A stretch of 64,000 nucleotides of DNA from Haloferax larsenii JCM 13917 (GTDB taxonomy: Archaea; Halobacteriota; Halobacteria; Halobacteriales; Haloferacaceae), in contig NZ_AOLI01000009.1 of the NCBI RefSeq assembly GCF_000336955.1, positions 17,711-81,710 of the forward strand, read 5' to 3'. Positions 25,889 to 34,773 of the stretch are shown one piece after another. Every line of letters starts with the position of its first letter. Within the stretch, counting starts at the first letter, position 1. The notes under the pieces were generated by a model. The model made no database searches, was not told where the DNA came from, and saw only the letters and a list, made by a program, of their open reading frames with translations. The position numbers and the translations under genes were made by a program.

Positions 25889-26143
25889 CTATGCCGCGTC
25901 TTCACTGAGGAGGTAACTCGCCGTAATGTCGAGAATAGCCCACATCACGACCCAAACGGTGAGTCCGACGAGGACGATAACTGTCGATGACAACAGCGGC
26001 ACGGTGAACGCGAGCGTCGCGACGGCCGTGTAGGTCAAAAAGAGCGCGACCATCGCCGTCACCAACCCGTAGACTCCCATGGCGCTATTTCCGGTCGCTG
26101 GACCGCGTAACCACCCGACGACTCGCTCGGAGGACACACTCAT
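25889..26143 (-). CDS. 84-residue membrane protein, unrecognised
   Basis: This small protein has two hydrophobic segments, residues about 22-47 and 52-75, after a short polar N-terminus (MSVSSERVVGWLRG). It ends in an acidic tail (LLSEDAA). ATG 26143 is chosen because an earlier ATG adds nine residues without better coding character. It is divergent from the HAD phosphatase gene. No family is recognised. Confidence 0.55.
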   Translation of the reverse strand: MSVSSERVVGWLRGPATGNSAMGVYGLVTAMVALFLTYTAVATLAFTVPLLSSTVIVLVGLTVWVVMWAILDITASYLLSEDAA

Positions 26144-26221
26144 ACTGAGTCGTACGATACCAAGTGACATAATTGTTCTCTCGGGAGAACGTTCAATCAG
26201 TCGGCCTCCGAATGGCCAGTG

Positions 26222-27004
26222 ATGGAATACCGAGGAGTGGTCCTCGACGTCGACGGCACAGTCGTCCGCGGTGACGAAGCGATACCGGGCGCGCTCGACG
26301 GCTTGGCAGCTATCGAAGCGGCCGGGCTCGACCGCCTGTTCGTCTCGAACAATCCCACGAAGAAACCGCTAGCCTACGAAGAACGACTTCGCGGTGCCGG
26401 TATCGACGCCACAGCCGACGAAATCGTCACGTCGGGCACGACCACGACATCGTACGTCGCCGAGCAACATCCGGGTGCGAAGACCTTCTGTATCGGCGAG
26501 GAGGGACTGCGCGACCAACTTCGAGAGGCCGGATTAGAACTCGTTTCCGCGTCGGACGACCCCGACGTCGTCGTCGTTTCTATCGACCGCGAGTTCCACT
26601 ACGACGACTTGCGCGACGCCTACGTCGCCCTGCGTGACGGTGCGACGTTCTACGGCACCGACCCCGACATCGTCATTCCGGCTGCCGATGGCGACATTCC
26701 GGGGTCGGGCGCGATTATCCACGCCGTCTCCGGGGTCGCCGGGCGTGACCCTGATGCGATTCTCGGGAAGCCCTCGCCGGTCGCACGGGGTATCGTCCTC
26801 GACAGGCTCGGCCTCGAACCCGAGGAGGTCCTCGTCGTCGGCGACAGACTCGATACGGACATCGCGTTGGGGACGACCGCTGGAATGGGAACCGCAGTCG
26901 TCCGAACCGGCGTGACCGACGACGCGACACTCGCGGCCAGCGACTACGAACCGGACTACGTCCTCGACAGTCTCGGCGATATCGAGTCGATTCTGTCGGG
27001 CTGA
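26222..27004 (+). CDS. HAD-superfamily phosphatase, NagD/PNPase-like (type IIA)
   Basis: This 260-residue protein has HAD motif I in [12 protein letters not shown], motif II in FVSNNPTKK, the Lys of motif III in LGKPSP, and motif IV in [13 protein letters not shown]. The cap lies between motifs II and III (type C2), as in NagD, 4-nitrophenylphosphatase and glycerol-1-phosphatase relatives. Possible substrates include nucleotides, glycerol phosphates or 2-phosphoglycolate. ATG 26222 is preferred to an adjacent upstream GTG. Confidence 0.88.
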   Translation: MEYRGVVLDVDGTVVRGDEAIPGALDGLAAIEAAGLDRLFVSNNPTKKPLAYEERLRGAGIDATADEIVTSGTTTTSYVAEQHPGAKTFCIGEEGLRDQLREAGLELVSASDDPDVVVVSIDREFHYDDLRDAYVALRDGATFYGTDPDIVIPAADGDIPGSGAIIHAVSGVAGRDPDAILGKPSPVARGIVLDRLGLEPEEVLVVGDRLDTDIALGTTAGMGTAVVRTGVTDDATLAASDYEPDYVLDSLGDIESILSG

Positions 27005-27135
27005 CCTCGTCTTTCTGTCCGACCTCTCGGTCAATTGTCCGAACTTTTCCGTCACGTGTCCGAGTTTCCGACAGTCATCTGCTCCTGCACAATCATTATT
27101 ATTCTGACGTAACAACTTCTGCGCGGGGAAACTCC

Positions 27136-27735
27136 ATGACTGGAAAGAAAATTCTGCTCATCGCAGGCGACTTCGTCGAAGACTACGAGATTATGGTCCC
27201 GTTCCAGGCACTCCAGATGGTCGGCCACGAGGTCCACGCGGTGTGCCCCGAGAGAGAAGACGGCGACGTGTGTAAGACGGCCGTCCACGACTTCCGCGGC
27301 GACCAGACGTATCTGGAGACCCGCGGCCACGACTTCGCGCTGAACGCCACCTTCGCAGATATCGACCCGGCGGACTACGACGCACTCGTCGTCCCCGGCG
27401 GGCGCGCACCCGAGTATCTCCGTGGCTACGACGAGGTGCTCGACACAGTCCGGCACTTCTTCGAGGCGGAAAAGCCGGTCGCGGCAATCTGCCACGGACC
27501 GCAGATTCTCGCCGCTGCGGGCGTCCTCGACGGCTACGAGATGACGTCGTATCCCGCCGTCCGAGCGGAAGTCGAGAACGCCGGTTGCTCGTGGGTCGAT
27601 GGCGTCGTCGTCGACGACAACCTCGTCACGGGACAGGCGTGGCCGGACCACTCCGAGTGGCTGTCGGCGTTCCTCGACGTCCTCGGGACCGAAATCAGCC
27701 ACACGCCGACTGCGCAGGCCGCGGGCGACGACTAG
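27136..27735 (+). CDS. DJ-1/PfpI family protein
   Basis: This 199-residue protein begins [20 protein letters not shown] and has the nucleophile-elbow Cys in [14 protein letters not shown], with a conserved Glu near the start (EDYE). Family members act as glyoxalase III/deglycases, chaperones or peptidases; length and motifs fit the PfpI-type class. The 5' region 27005-27135 contains AT-rich sequence consistent with its promoter. The acidic surface is typical of halophiles. Confidence 0.9.
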   Translation: MTGKKILLIAGDFVEDYEIMVPFQALQMVGHEVHAVCPEREDGDVCKTAVHDFRGDQTYLETRGHDFALNATFADIDPADYDALVVPGGRAPEYLRGYDEVLDTVRHFFEAEKPVAAICHGPQILAAAGVLDGYEMTSYPAVRAEVENAGCSWVDGVVVDDNLVTGQAWPDHSEWLSAFLDVLGTEISHTPTAQAAGDD

Positions 27736-27784
27736 TCAGTATTCTCACACCGTGAATACCACGAGTGAGAATGTCTGACAAAGG

Positions 27785-27791
27785 TTTTTAA
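27785..27791 (+). promoter_or_regulatory. TATA box of a 44-residue protein gene
   Basis: TTTTTAA centred about 25 bases upstream of ATG 27814 predicts a leaderless mRNA and supports this short gene. Confidence 0.55.
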
Positions 27792-27813
27792 GTGGTGCAG
27801 CGTAGGGTCTCGT

Positions 27814-27948
27814 ATGGAAGAGCCGAACAGCCCATACTTCCGCGAACAGGTCGACGATGCCGTCGAGACGAACCCACAAGAGGGGGAGGTCGTAATCGTG
27901 GAGGGTCAAGCGATGAGCCTTCGAGCCTACAAGAAGCGTCACGACTAA
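27814..27948 (+). CDS. 44-residue conserved-looking small acidic protein
   Basis: This short gene encodes MEEPNSPYFREQVDDAVETN, then a region rich in Gly and Val (EGEVVIVEGQAM), ending SLRAYKKRHD. Composition is acidic in the first half and basic at the end, as for small haloarchaeal adaptor-like proteins. The start is fixed by the TATA box 25 bases upstream. I do not recognise a family. No membrane segment or zinc motif is present. Confidence 0.6.
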   Translation: MEEPNSPYFREQVDDAVETNPQEGEVVIVEGQAMSLRAYKKRHD

Positions 27949-28079
27949 TCGGTCGGGACACCCGTAGGTCTCGGTGGTGGTGGTGTTCGGTCACGCGGAC
28001 CGTTTTTTGTGGGGAACACAGCCGGAGCGAAGCGTATCCGCTCCTCGGTGTCCACCCCACTGACCGAGTCCCGTAGCCG

Positions 28080-28478
28080 TTAGAACGCCGCGTCGTAGAC
28101 GTTCACGTCCGCGTGCAGGCCATCACGGAGCGCCGTGTGGACGTGGCAGATGTCTTCGGCGAGGTCCGTTATCTTAGCTACCGCCTCGTCTGAGAGGGCC
28201 GCTTCGACGTAGACGTCGAAACTGACGCTCGTGAGGTCGTCGTCGCCGTCGACCGTGGCGTCCGCGTCGATTTGAATCTTCCCGAGGTCGTCGAAGCCCG
28301 TCTTCTGGCCACCGACACGGAAAGCCGGGAGGAAACAGGAGGCATACGTCGCCACGAGTGTCTCGTTCGGGGACGGTCCAGTCTCGTTGAGCGCGTCAAT
28401 CTGCAGGTCGAAGTCGCCGACGCGACTCGTACTCGAAAATCCGTCTTCGCTGATGGTTGAGGTCTGAATATCGGACAT
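28080..28478 (-). CDS. OsmC-family peroxidase-like protein
   Basis: This 132-residue protein has the two redox Cys of the OsmC fold, one in ATYASCFLPAF and one in AEDICHVHTAL. OsmC/Ohr proteins reduce organic hydroperoxides with the help of dithiols. The start at 28478 (MSDIQTST) fits; an upstream ATG adds nine basic residues. A second OsmC relative lies at 62172-62600, from a different subgroup (CPVSK motif). Confidence 0.85.
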   Translation of the reverse strand: MSDIQTSTISEDGFSSTSRVGDFDLQIDALNETGPSPNETLVATYASCFLPAFRVGGQKTGFDDLGKIQIDADATVDGDDDLTSVSFDVYVEAALSDEAVAKITDLAEDICHVHTALRDGLHADVNVYDAAF

Positions 28479-28565
28479 CCACTCGGTTCGACGGACTGTC
28501 TTCACCTAACGGTTGGTCGGTCGGGTAGCGCCACACACAATACCCAAAAAATCAAACGGCGCGGG

Positions 28566-29282
28566 CTATTCGAGCGAGAACGACTCGTCGCCGTCGAGGA
28601 CGTGGACTTCGGCGTGACTGCCGGCCGCCTTCACTTCGCGCTCGAAGTCCTGAACGTCGATTTCGATGGGCGGGAACGTGTCGTAGTGCATCGGGAAGAC
28701 GTGGTCGACGTCCAGCCAATCGGTTGCGACGGCCGCCTGCCACGGTCCCATCGTGAAGTGGTCGCCGACCGGCAGCGCCGCGGCGTCGGGTTCGTAGTAC
28801 GGCCCGAAGATTTCGCGCATGTCGGTCATCAGACCAGTGTCGCCCGCGTGGTAGAACGTCGTCGCCTCGGCGTCGGACTCTTGTGTCGGCACCGAATCGC
28901 TAATTACGTATCCGCCAGGGACGCCCGCGTCGTACTCGTAGCCCGTGTTGATGCCGTTCGTGTGGTCTGCACGGACCATCGAGACGTACGCGTCTCCGAG
29001 TTCGACGGTGCCGCCGATGTTCATTCCGATGGTCTCGTCGACGCCCATCTCGGCTTCGACGTAGCCGGTGAGTTCGGGTGTGGCGACGACTGTCGCGCCA
29101 TCGAACTCGCCTGCGTGGGCGATGTGGTCGGCGTGGCCGTGCGTCAGAAGGACGTAGTCCGGCGTTTCTACGTCGCTCGGCTCCAGCGACGTGAACGGAT
29201 TGTCGAAGAACGGGTCGATGAGAATCGAAGTGCTTCCGACCGTGACGTGCCACGTCGAGTGGCCGTGCCAGATGAGCTCCAT
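28566..29282 (-). CDS. metallo-beta-lactamase-fold hydrolase (UPF0173 type)
   Basis: This 238-residue protein starts [13 protein letters not shown], with the UPF0173 GHS motif, and carries the metal site [12 protein letters not shown]. Further His/Asp ligands occur in YHAGDTGLM and PMHYDTFP. The family hydrolyses unknown substrates with two metal ions. ATG 29282 gives the standard family length; the open frame extends 35 residues upstream without homology. It is divergent from the gene at 29435. Confidence 0.88.
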   Translation of the reverse strand: MELIWHGHSTWHVTVGSTSILIDPFFDNPFTSLEPSDVETPDYVLLTHGHADHIAHAGEFDGATVVATPELTGYVEAEMGVDETIGMNIGGTVELGDAYVSMVRADHTNGINTGYEYDAGVPGGYVISDSVPTQESDAEATTFYHAGDTGLMTDMREIFGPYYEPDAAALPVGDHFTMGPWQAAVATDWLDVDHVFPMHYDTFPPIEIDVQDFEREVKAAGSHAEVHVLDGDESFSLE

Positions 29283-29434
29283 AGCACCCGAAGTTACTCG
29301 TGAAATACACAAAAAGGTATTCGGAGACGTGAGATGGCACGGAGATAAGAAAGAGACTGGCGACGGTGTCGTGAACAATCCCCACAAATCCAGCGTGGGG
29401 CAAATATTATGCCAAATCGTGATATTCTCTGGAC

Positions 29435-29824
29435 ATGGTCACGGAGATGGCACGTCGTCTCAAGGAGTTCTTCGAAGAGCGAACGACAGGCGACCTGCGA
29501 AGTGTCGTCGTATACGAGCAAAACGAGTTCGAGGTGAGCTATCTTCGGGACGACGTCGCAGCGGAATACACGGAGCGCGAGGTCGCCACGGCCGTCGACG
29601 ACACGAGAACGGAGTCGTTGATGGCTCCCGTCTACGGCGACCTCTACACTGACGACCACGACGACCTGATTTGTACCATCAAGGTGTTCCCTTCGGTCGT
29701 CGAGATGAACTTCGTCCGTTCGAGTGCCGAAGGCGTCGCGGTCGCACTCGATGCGGGCGTCTTCGAAGACTCAGATGGGTTAGTCACCGAGGCGCGAGCA
29801 GTTGCGGCTGACGACCAGGTGTGA
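29435..29824 (+). CDS. haloarchaeal hypothetical protein, 129 residues
   Basis: This acidic soluble protein has helical N-terminal sequence ([12 protein letters not shown]) and alternating beta/alpha segments ([31 protein letters not shown]). TATA-like CAAATATTATG lies about 28 bases upstream of ATG 29435, so it is probably leaderless. From memory it resembles one of the recently named haloarchaeal DUFs, but I cannot name it with confidence. A small membrane protein gene follows 35 bases later. Confidence 0.7.
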   Translation: MVTEMARRLKEFFEERTTGDLRSVVVYEQNEFEVSYLRDDVAAEYTEREVATAVDDTRTESLMAPVYGDLYTDDHDDLICTIKVFPSVVEMNFVRSSAEGVAVALDAGVFEDSDGLVTEARAVAADDQV

Positions 29825-29859
29825 CACATTCATAACACTACGGGGCAGTCATGTGAGCT

Positions 29860-30117
29860 ATGGTCGAGAAACAGGAGCGGGACCTCCGCCGAGACGAACT
29901 GTTATTCCTTATCGGGGTGACGGGTCTCGCTGTCCTCGAACTGGGACCACAACCAGCGTCGGCAGACGGGGTTGTGATGCTACGCGGGTTCCTCTTCGGC
30001 GGTGCGCTCGGGATACTGCTCTCGGGCGTGTTCCGCGCGACTGACAGACAAGCCCTCGTCTCGACGCTTTCCCTCGCTGTCGGCTTCGCCGTGGGCAGCG
30101 TCATCAACGTCTTTTGA
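29860..30117 (+). CDS. 85-residue membrane protein, unrecognised
   Basis: This protein has a charged N-terminus (MVEKQERDLRRDE) followed by three short hydrophobic stretches (FLIGVTGLAVLEL, GFLFGGALGILLSGVF, LSLAVGFAVGSVINVF). It follows the 129-residue gene by 35 bases and may share its transcript. No family is recognised. Two or three membrane passes are likely. Confidence 0.6.
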   Translation: MVEKQERDLRRDELLFLIGVTGLAVLELGPQPASADGVVMLRGFLFGGALGILLSGVFRATDRQALVSTLSLAVGFAVGSVINVF

Positions 30118-30233
30118 GCTGCCGGTAATCAACGTCGTCTGGGCTGTCGGTAATCGGAGGTTCCGCGCGCAGAAACCGGCCGAACACGTGGTGAGTGTAA
30201 AGACCTATCACGCCCCACACAGACTCGTCGCGC

Positions 30234-30965
30234 ATGCATCACGTTCGATTCCGCGACCCGGCTGGCGCGGTCCGACAAGGCGAATGGCACGGTGACTCGG
30301 TCTCCTTTGGCGGCGAGACGTACGCCCTCGACGAGGTCGACGTGCTCCCCCCGTGTGAGCCGACGAAAATCGTCTGTATCGGCCGCAACTACGCCAAGCA
30401 CGCCGAGGAGCGCGACGAAGACGTTCCCGACCGCCCACTCTTGTTTCTCAAGCCCCCGAACGCGGTTGCGGGCCACGGCGACACCGTCACGCTTCCAGCA
30501 GGAAAGGAGAACGTCGAACACGAGGCCGAACTGGCCGTCGTCATCGGCGAACAGTGCCGAAACGTCGCGGTCGAAGATGCCGAGGACGTGATTGCCGGCT
30601 ACACCGTCATGAACGACGTGTCCAACCGCGACGACCAGGACGTCGAAACCAACTGGGTTCGCGGAAAGGCGTTCGACGGCGCGGCCCCACTCGGCCCGGT
30701 ACTCGCCGACCCCGAGCACCTCCCAGAGGACGCGAGCGTCTCCCTGCGAGTTAACGGCGAGACCCGGCAGGACTCCAGTATCGAACACCTCATCTTCTCC
30801 ATCCCGGAACTCATCGCCGAGATTACGACGTATCTGACGCTCGAACCGGGCGACGTGATTTCGACCGGCACGCCCGAGGGCGTCGGCCCGCTCGAAGACG
30901 GCGACCACGTCGAAGTCGAAGTCGAGGGCGTCGGCGTCCTCGAACACGACGTGCGACAGGATTGA
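30234..30965 (+). CDS. fumarylacetoacetate hydrolase (FAH) family enzyme
   Basis: This 243-residue protein has a short N-terminal lid and the FAH fold with CIGRNYAKHAEE, the metal ligands in EHEAELAVVIG (E-x-E) and NDVSNRDDQ (Asp), and GDVISTGTPEGVG. Such enzymes act on acyl-pyruvates, 2-oxo-hept-3-ene-dioate or oxaloacetate; the substrate cannot be fixed from sequence. The following DUF1648-like gene starts three bases later, so they are co-transcribed. Confidence 0.9.
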   Translation: MHHVRFRDPAGAVRQGEWHGDSVSFGGETYALDEVDVLPPCEPTKIVCIGRNYAKHAEERDEDVPDRPLLFLKPPNAVAGHGDTVTLPAGKENVEHEAELAVVIGEQCRNVAVEDAEDVIAGYTVMNDVSNRDDQDVETNWVRGKAFDGAAPLGPVLADPEHLPEDASVSLRVNGETRQDSSIEHLIFSIPELIAEITTYLTLEPGDVISTGTPEGVGPLEDGDHVEVEVEGVGVLEHDVRQD

Positions 30966-30968
30966 GAG

Positions 30969-31355
30969 ATGCGCGTCCATCGGATGACACTCCTCGGCGT
31001 CGCAATCTTCGCCATCACCGCGCTCGCGAGCCTCGCTCTCCTGCCGCGTCTGCCGTCCGAAGTAGCGATTCACTTCGGCATCGGCGGCGAACCTGATTCG
31101 TTCGTCGCGGCACCGGCCGGCGTCCTCTTGCTTCCGGGCATCGGGCTGGCCACGCTCGTCTTCACCAGAGTCGCTGGCTCGGTCGGTATCGGAACCAGCG
31201 CACCGCCGGTGTTCGACCCGCTTCTCGCCACGTTCCTCGGGTACGTGCAGGCACTCGTTCTCGCGTACAACCTCGGCGTACGAATCAACGTGACGACCGC
31301 GCTCGCTCCCGCACTCGTCACGTTCGTCGTTGTCGTGTTCGTTATCCAACGCTAG
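30969..31355 (+). CDS. DUF1648-like membrane protein
   Basis: This 128-residue protein has four hydrophobic segments. After the first comes the motif LPSEVAIHFGIGGEPDSF, which matches the DUF1648 pattern (LP-x-x-hxxHFx-x-GxxD) found in SdpI-type membrane proteins. The last segment ends with the C-terminus. Only three bases separate it from the FAH-family gene, but no functional link is evident. Confidence 0.75.
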   Translation: MRVHRMTLLGVAIFAITALASLALLPRLPSEVAIHFGIGGEPDSFVAAPAGVLLLPGIGLATLVFTRVAGSVGIGTSAPPVFDPLLATFLGYVQALVLAYNLGVRINVTTALAPALVTFVVVVFVIQR

Positions 31356-31380
31356 AGTCGACAGAGGGCAAGCCATATGT

Positions 31381-31394
31381 TTAGGCTCGCCTAA
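31381..31394. promoter_or_regulatory. DtxR/IdeR-type operator overlapping a promoter
   Basis: TTAGGC-TC-GCCTAA is a perfect inverted repeat matching the TTAGG-N4-CCTAA consensus of DtxR-family iron/manganese repressors, present in haloarchaea as Idr/SirR/DtxR. It lies 11-24 bases before ATG 31405, over or beside the TATA region, a position that would allow repression of the gluconate-dehydrogenase-like operon. Confidence 0.6.
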
Positions 31395-31404
31395 TCCCCG
31401 CCGA

Positions 31405-32049
31405 ATGCGACTGACTCGACGCGACGCGATTGCAGTTCTCGCCGGTCTCGGCGTGGTTGGAGGGGGCGCTGTCGCGGTCGACCAGTTCGACCCGCCGACC
31501 GCAGAGACGGCGGAGACTGGAGAAACCGGAGACGGCGGCGGCGATGGCGCGCTGTCGGCGACCGTCACTGCCACGATGACCGCCGCGGCAGCGGTCGTCT
31601 ACCCGAGTCAGACCGAAGGCGTCGCCGACTTCGTCGAGACGTACGTCGTCGGCCGCGCGAGAGACGAGTCGCGTCGGGACGCCATGCGCGATGCGGCGCT
31701 CGAACTCGACGCCATCGCCCGCGACTGGTACGGCGACGACTTCGCCGACCTCTCTGCGGACGACCGCGACTCGCTGCTTCGTGAACTCGGCGTCGCCGCC
31801 GCCGACCCGGTAGCCGACGGGACCGTCTCCGAGCGAATCCGGTTCCACGTCGTGAACGAACTGCTCTACGCCTTCTACGCCTCGCCGACGGGGGGTAGAC
31901 TCGTCGGCATCGAGAACCCAATCGGCCACGCTGGCGGCACAGAAAGCTACCAGCGGGCGACGATGCTCGAAGACGATGCTGGGCGTGTCGAACGCGCCGA
32001 ACGCGCAGGCGATGCTGAGGACGTCGAGGGGAGTGAGGCCGATGAGTAA
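31405..32049 (+). CDS. gluconate 2-dehydrogenase subunit 3-like protein with Tat-like signal
   Basis: This 214-residue protein begins MRLTRRDAIAVLAGLGVVGG, a twin-arginine-type signal, then a Glu/Thr/Gly linker and a domain resembling gluconate dehydrogenase subunit 3 (ATMTAAAAVVYPSQTEGVADFV). In bacteria this small subunit escorts the flavoprotein across the membrane by the Tat route. It overlaps the GMC oxidoreductase gene by 8 bases. A DtxR-type box precedes it. No cytochrome c subunit gene is nearby. Confidence 0.8.
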   Translation: MRLTRRDAIAVLAGLGVVGGGAVAVDQFDPPTAETAETGETGDGGGDGALSATVTATMTAAAAVVYPSQTEGVADFVETYVVGRARDESRRDAMRDAALELDAIARDWYGDDFADLSADDRDSLLRELGVAAADPVADGTVSERIRFHVVNELLYAFYASPTGGRLVGIENPIGHAGGTESYQRATMLEDDAGRVERAERAGDAEDVEGSEADE

Positions 32050-33685
32050 CCCCGCCGAGAGTGACCGGACGCCCGCCGAAATTGACCGAATGCCCGCCGA
32101 AATTGACCGAACACCAGTCGAAGACGCCGACGTGTGTGTCGTCGGTGCGGGTCCGGCAGGGGGAATCGTCGCCCATCGCCTCGCAGAATCGGGAGCGTCC
32201 GTGGTCGTTCTCGAAGCGGGGCCGCGATTCGACGGCGACAGACAGGAGCAACTGGAACAACACCTCCGCCCCGGACTCGACGACCCGTGGGGGATGGGCG
32301 GCCCGCGCGACGAATTCACGTCGTCTGGCGACTCGTTTTACCCGCTGAACGCCGCCCGCGTGAAGGGTGTCGGCGGGTCGACGCTCCACTGGCAGGGGAT
32401 GGTGATGCGCCTCCACGAGCGCGACTTCGAACTCGACTCACGACACGGCGTGGGAGCTGACTGGCCCATCTCGTACGACGACCTGCGCCCGTTCTACGCC
32501 GAAGCGGAGCGCGAACTCGGTGTCGCGGGCGCGATGGACAACCCGTACGCCCCGCCTCGCGAGGAACCGCATCCGCTTCCGGCGTTCCCGCCGTCGCACT
32601 CGGATTCCATCTTCGCGGAGGCCTGCGAGCGACTCGGCATCGACATGCACTCGGTCCCGAACGCCCGCAACTCCGAACCCTACGACGGCCGCAGCCCGTG
32701 TGTCGGCTACGGGACGTGCAAGCCGGTCTGTCCGTCCGGTGCGAAGTACACCGCCGAGTCGCACGTCGAGAAGGCCGAGTCGGCGGGGGCGCGAGTCATC
32801 GACCGCGCCCGCGTGCGCCGACTCGAACACGACTCGACAGGCGAGCGCGTCGTCGCCGCGACCTACACGACACCCGATGGAGAGACCCACCGCCAGACTG
32901 CGGACCAGTTTGTCCTCGGCTGTGGCGGCGTCGAGAACGTCCGCCTGCTCCTGCTTTCGGAGTCCGAGCAGTACCCAGACGGTCTCGCGAACTCCTCGGG
33001 ACTCGTCGGTCGGTACCTCATGGACCACCTGTTTGCCGGGATGGGCGGTCGGCTCGACAGACCGACCAGACAGAACCACGTCGGCTTCAACACCAGCGAA
33101 ACCCACCAGTTCTACGACGACGCGGAGCCGGTCAACGGTCTCAAACTGGAGTTTCTCAACTACGCCGGGCCGTCGCCCGTCATCGGCGCTCTCCACGCCG
33201 ACACGTGGGGCGACGACCTCTTGGGACAGTTGAAGGCAGACTACGGAACCCACGTCGCCATGGGCGCGCTGGTCGAGCAACTCCCCGACGAGGATAACTA
33301 CGTCACCATCGACCCGGAGACCACAGACGACCTCGGCGACCCCGTTCCGGCGGTCCACTGGTCTATCGACGACCAGACGAAGGCGGCACTCGAACGTGCA
33401 AACGAGATTCAGCGGACGGTTCTGGAGGAACTCGGTGTCGACGTTGAGTGGGCGGTCGGCCCGGACAACACCGGCCCGGCGTTCCACCACATGGGGACGA
33501 CTCGAATGGGTGACGACCCCGAATCGAGCGTCGTGAACGCGGAGTGTCGAACACACGACCTACAGAACCTCTGGATAGCCGGGTCGAGTGTCTTCCCCAC
33601 CGGCGGCGCGATGAATCCGACGCTCACCATCGCCGCGCTCGCGGTCCGACTTTCGCAGTCGGTCAAGCAGCGAGTGCGAAACTGA
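32042..33685 (+). CDS. GMC-family FAD oxidoreductase (gluconate/sorbitol dehydrogenase-like)
   Basis: This 547-residue protein has the FAD Rossmann motif VVGAGPAGGIVAHRLAESG, the GMC N-terminal signature around GVGGSTLHWQGM, and the C-terminal catalytic region HHMGTTRMGDDP with NPTLTIAALA. CVGYGTCKPVCPSGAKYTAE contains Cys residues typical of the gluconate dehydrogenase large subunit. The N-terminus has a seven-residue tandem repeat (PAEIDRM/T) encoded by a 21-bp repeat at about 32069-32112. It has no signal of its own, so export with the small subunit is inferred. Sugar substrate unknown. Confidence 0.88.
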   Translation: MSNPAESDRTPAEIDRMPAEIDRTPVEDADVCVVGAGPAGGIVAHRLAESGASVVVLEAGPRFDGDRQEQLEQHLRPGLDDPWGMGGPRDEFTSSGDSFYPLNAARVKGVGGSTLHWQGMVMRLHERDFELDSRHGVGADWPISYDDLRPFYAEAERELGVAGAMDNPYAPPREEPHPLPAFPPSHSDSIFAEACERLGIDMHSVPNARNSEPYDGRSPCVGYGTCKPVCPSGAKYTAESHVEKAESAGARVIDRARVRRLEHDSTGERVVAATYTTPDGETHRQTADQFVLGCGGVENVRLLLLSESEQYPDGLANSSGLVGRYLMDHLFAGMGGRLDRPTRQNHVGFNTSETHQFYDDAEPVNGLKLEFLNYAGPSPVIGALHADTWGDDLLGQLKADYGTHVAMGALVEQLPDEDNYVTIDPETTDDLGDPVPAVHWSIDDQTKAALERANEIQRTVLEELGVDVEWAVGPDNTGPAFHHMGTTRMGDDPESSVVNAECRTHDLQNLWIAGSSVFPTGGAMNPTLTIAALAVRLSQSVKQRVRN

Positions 33686-33751
33686 ATCCGATTCCATCGT
33701 TCTGGGAACGACACCGGTACTGTTTATCCCCGGGATCGCAAACCACGGACT

Positions 33752-34690
33752 ATGAGGAGGCGGCGCTACGTCCACGCAGTGGGTGCGCTCGGTATCGCCG
33801 GTGTCGCGGGGTGTCTCGGCGGAGACGAGAGCCGCCCGAACACCGACGCGGCGGGAAGCGCCGAGACAGAACGCGGCGAGGGGTCTGGCAGCGGCGAGCG
33901 CGACATCGTCCTCGCGACAGCGACGACCGCCTACGACACGGGACTGCTCGACGCACTCCACGAAGAGTTCACCGCACGATTCGGTATCCGGGTCAAGACG
34001 CTCGTACAGGGGACCGGAGCAGCCCTCAGAACCGCGGCTGACGGCGACGCGGATGTCGTCATCGCCCACGCCCGCGAGGCCGAAGACGAGTTCCTCCGGG
34101 CGGGACACGGTATCAACCGCCGAGATTTGATGCACAATGACTTCCTCGTCGTCGGTCCCGAGTCGGACCCGGCAGGCGTCGATTCCGTTGGGAACGACCC
34201 CCTTGCAGCCTTCCAAACAATCGCCGAGAGCGAGTCGCTGTTTCTCTCCCGCGGCGACGACTCCGGGACTCATCGCCGAGAACAGACGCTGTGGGAACGC
34301 TCGCCGGCGACCCCCTCGGGACGATGGTATCAGGCCACCGGCGACGGGATGGGCGACACGCTCAGGCAGGCCAGCAGACGCGGCGCGTACACCCTCGTCG
34401 ACCGGGGGACGTTCCGCGTCTACGGCGACTCGATTTCACTCGACTCCTTCGTCGAAGGGCCACTCGGCGACGGCCCCGAGAGTCTCCGAAACGACTACGG
34501 AATCATCCCGACGAACCCCGCCAGACACGACGTTGACTACCCGTCGGCGATGGCCTACGTCGGGTTCCTGACGGGGCGCACAGGGCAGAAAATTATTCGG
34601 ACGTTCGGCGAGTCCACCCTGTTCGTTCCAGACGCACTCGGCGACGACCCGACGTTCGACCAGTACGTGCCGGTCGCAGACGACGCCTGA
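33752..34690 (+). CDS. tungstate-type ABC transporter substrate-binding lipoprotein
   Basis: This 312-residue protein has a signal with lipobox GVAGC, an acidic linker, and the TupA/WtpA-type binding fold. The oxyanion-site motif FLSRGDDSGTHRREQTLW is characteristic of TupA, with YTLVDRGTF downstream. It would capture tungstate, or less likely molybdate, at the cell surface for tungsten cofactor enzymes. TATA TTTATC lies about 27 bases upstream. No permease or ATPase gene follows; hisC is next. Its transporter partners must be encoded elsewhere. Confidence 0.88.
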   Translation: MRRRRYVHAVGALGIAGVAGCLGGDESRPNTDAAGSAETERGEGSGSGERDIVLATATTAYDTGLLDALHEEFTARFGIRVKTLVQGTGAALRTAADGDADVVIAHAREAEDEFLRAGHGINRRDLMHNDFLVVGPESDPAGVDSVGNDPLAAFQTIAESESLFLSRGDDSGTHRREQTLWERSPATPSGRWYQATGDGMGDTLRQASRRGAYTLVDRGTFRVYGDSISLDSFVEGPLGDGPESLRNDYGIIPTNPARHDVDYPSAMAYVGFLTGRTGQKIIRTFGESTLFVPDALGDDPTFDQYVPVADDA

Positions 34691-34773
34691 AATCGAGCGC
34701 TGAGAGACTCGATTCGCAGCAGTATCGACCGCGAGTACGCACCCTTAAGAACCGCGACCCGCATCTTTCGACC

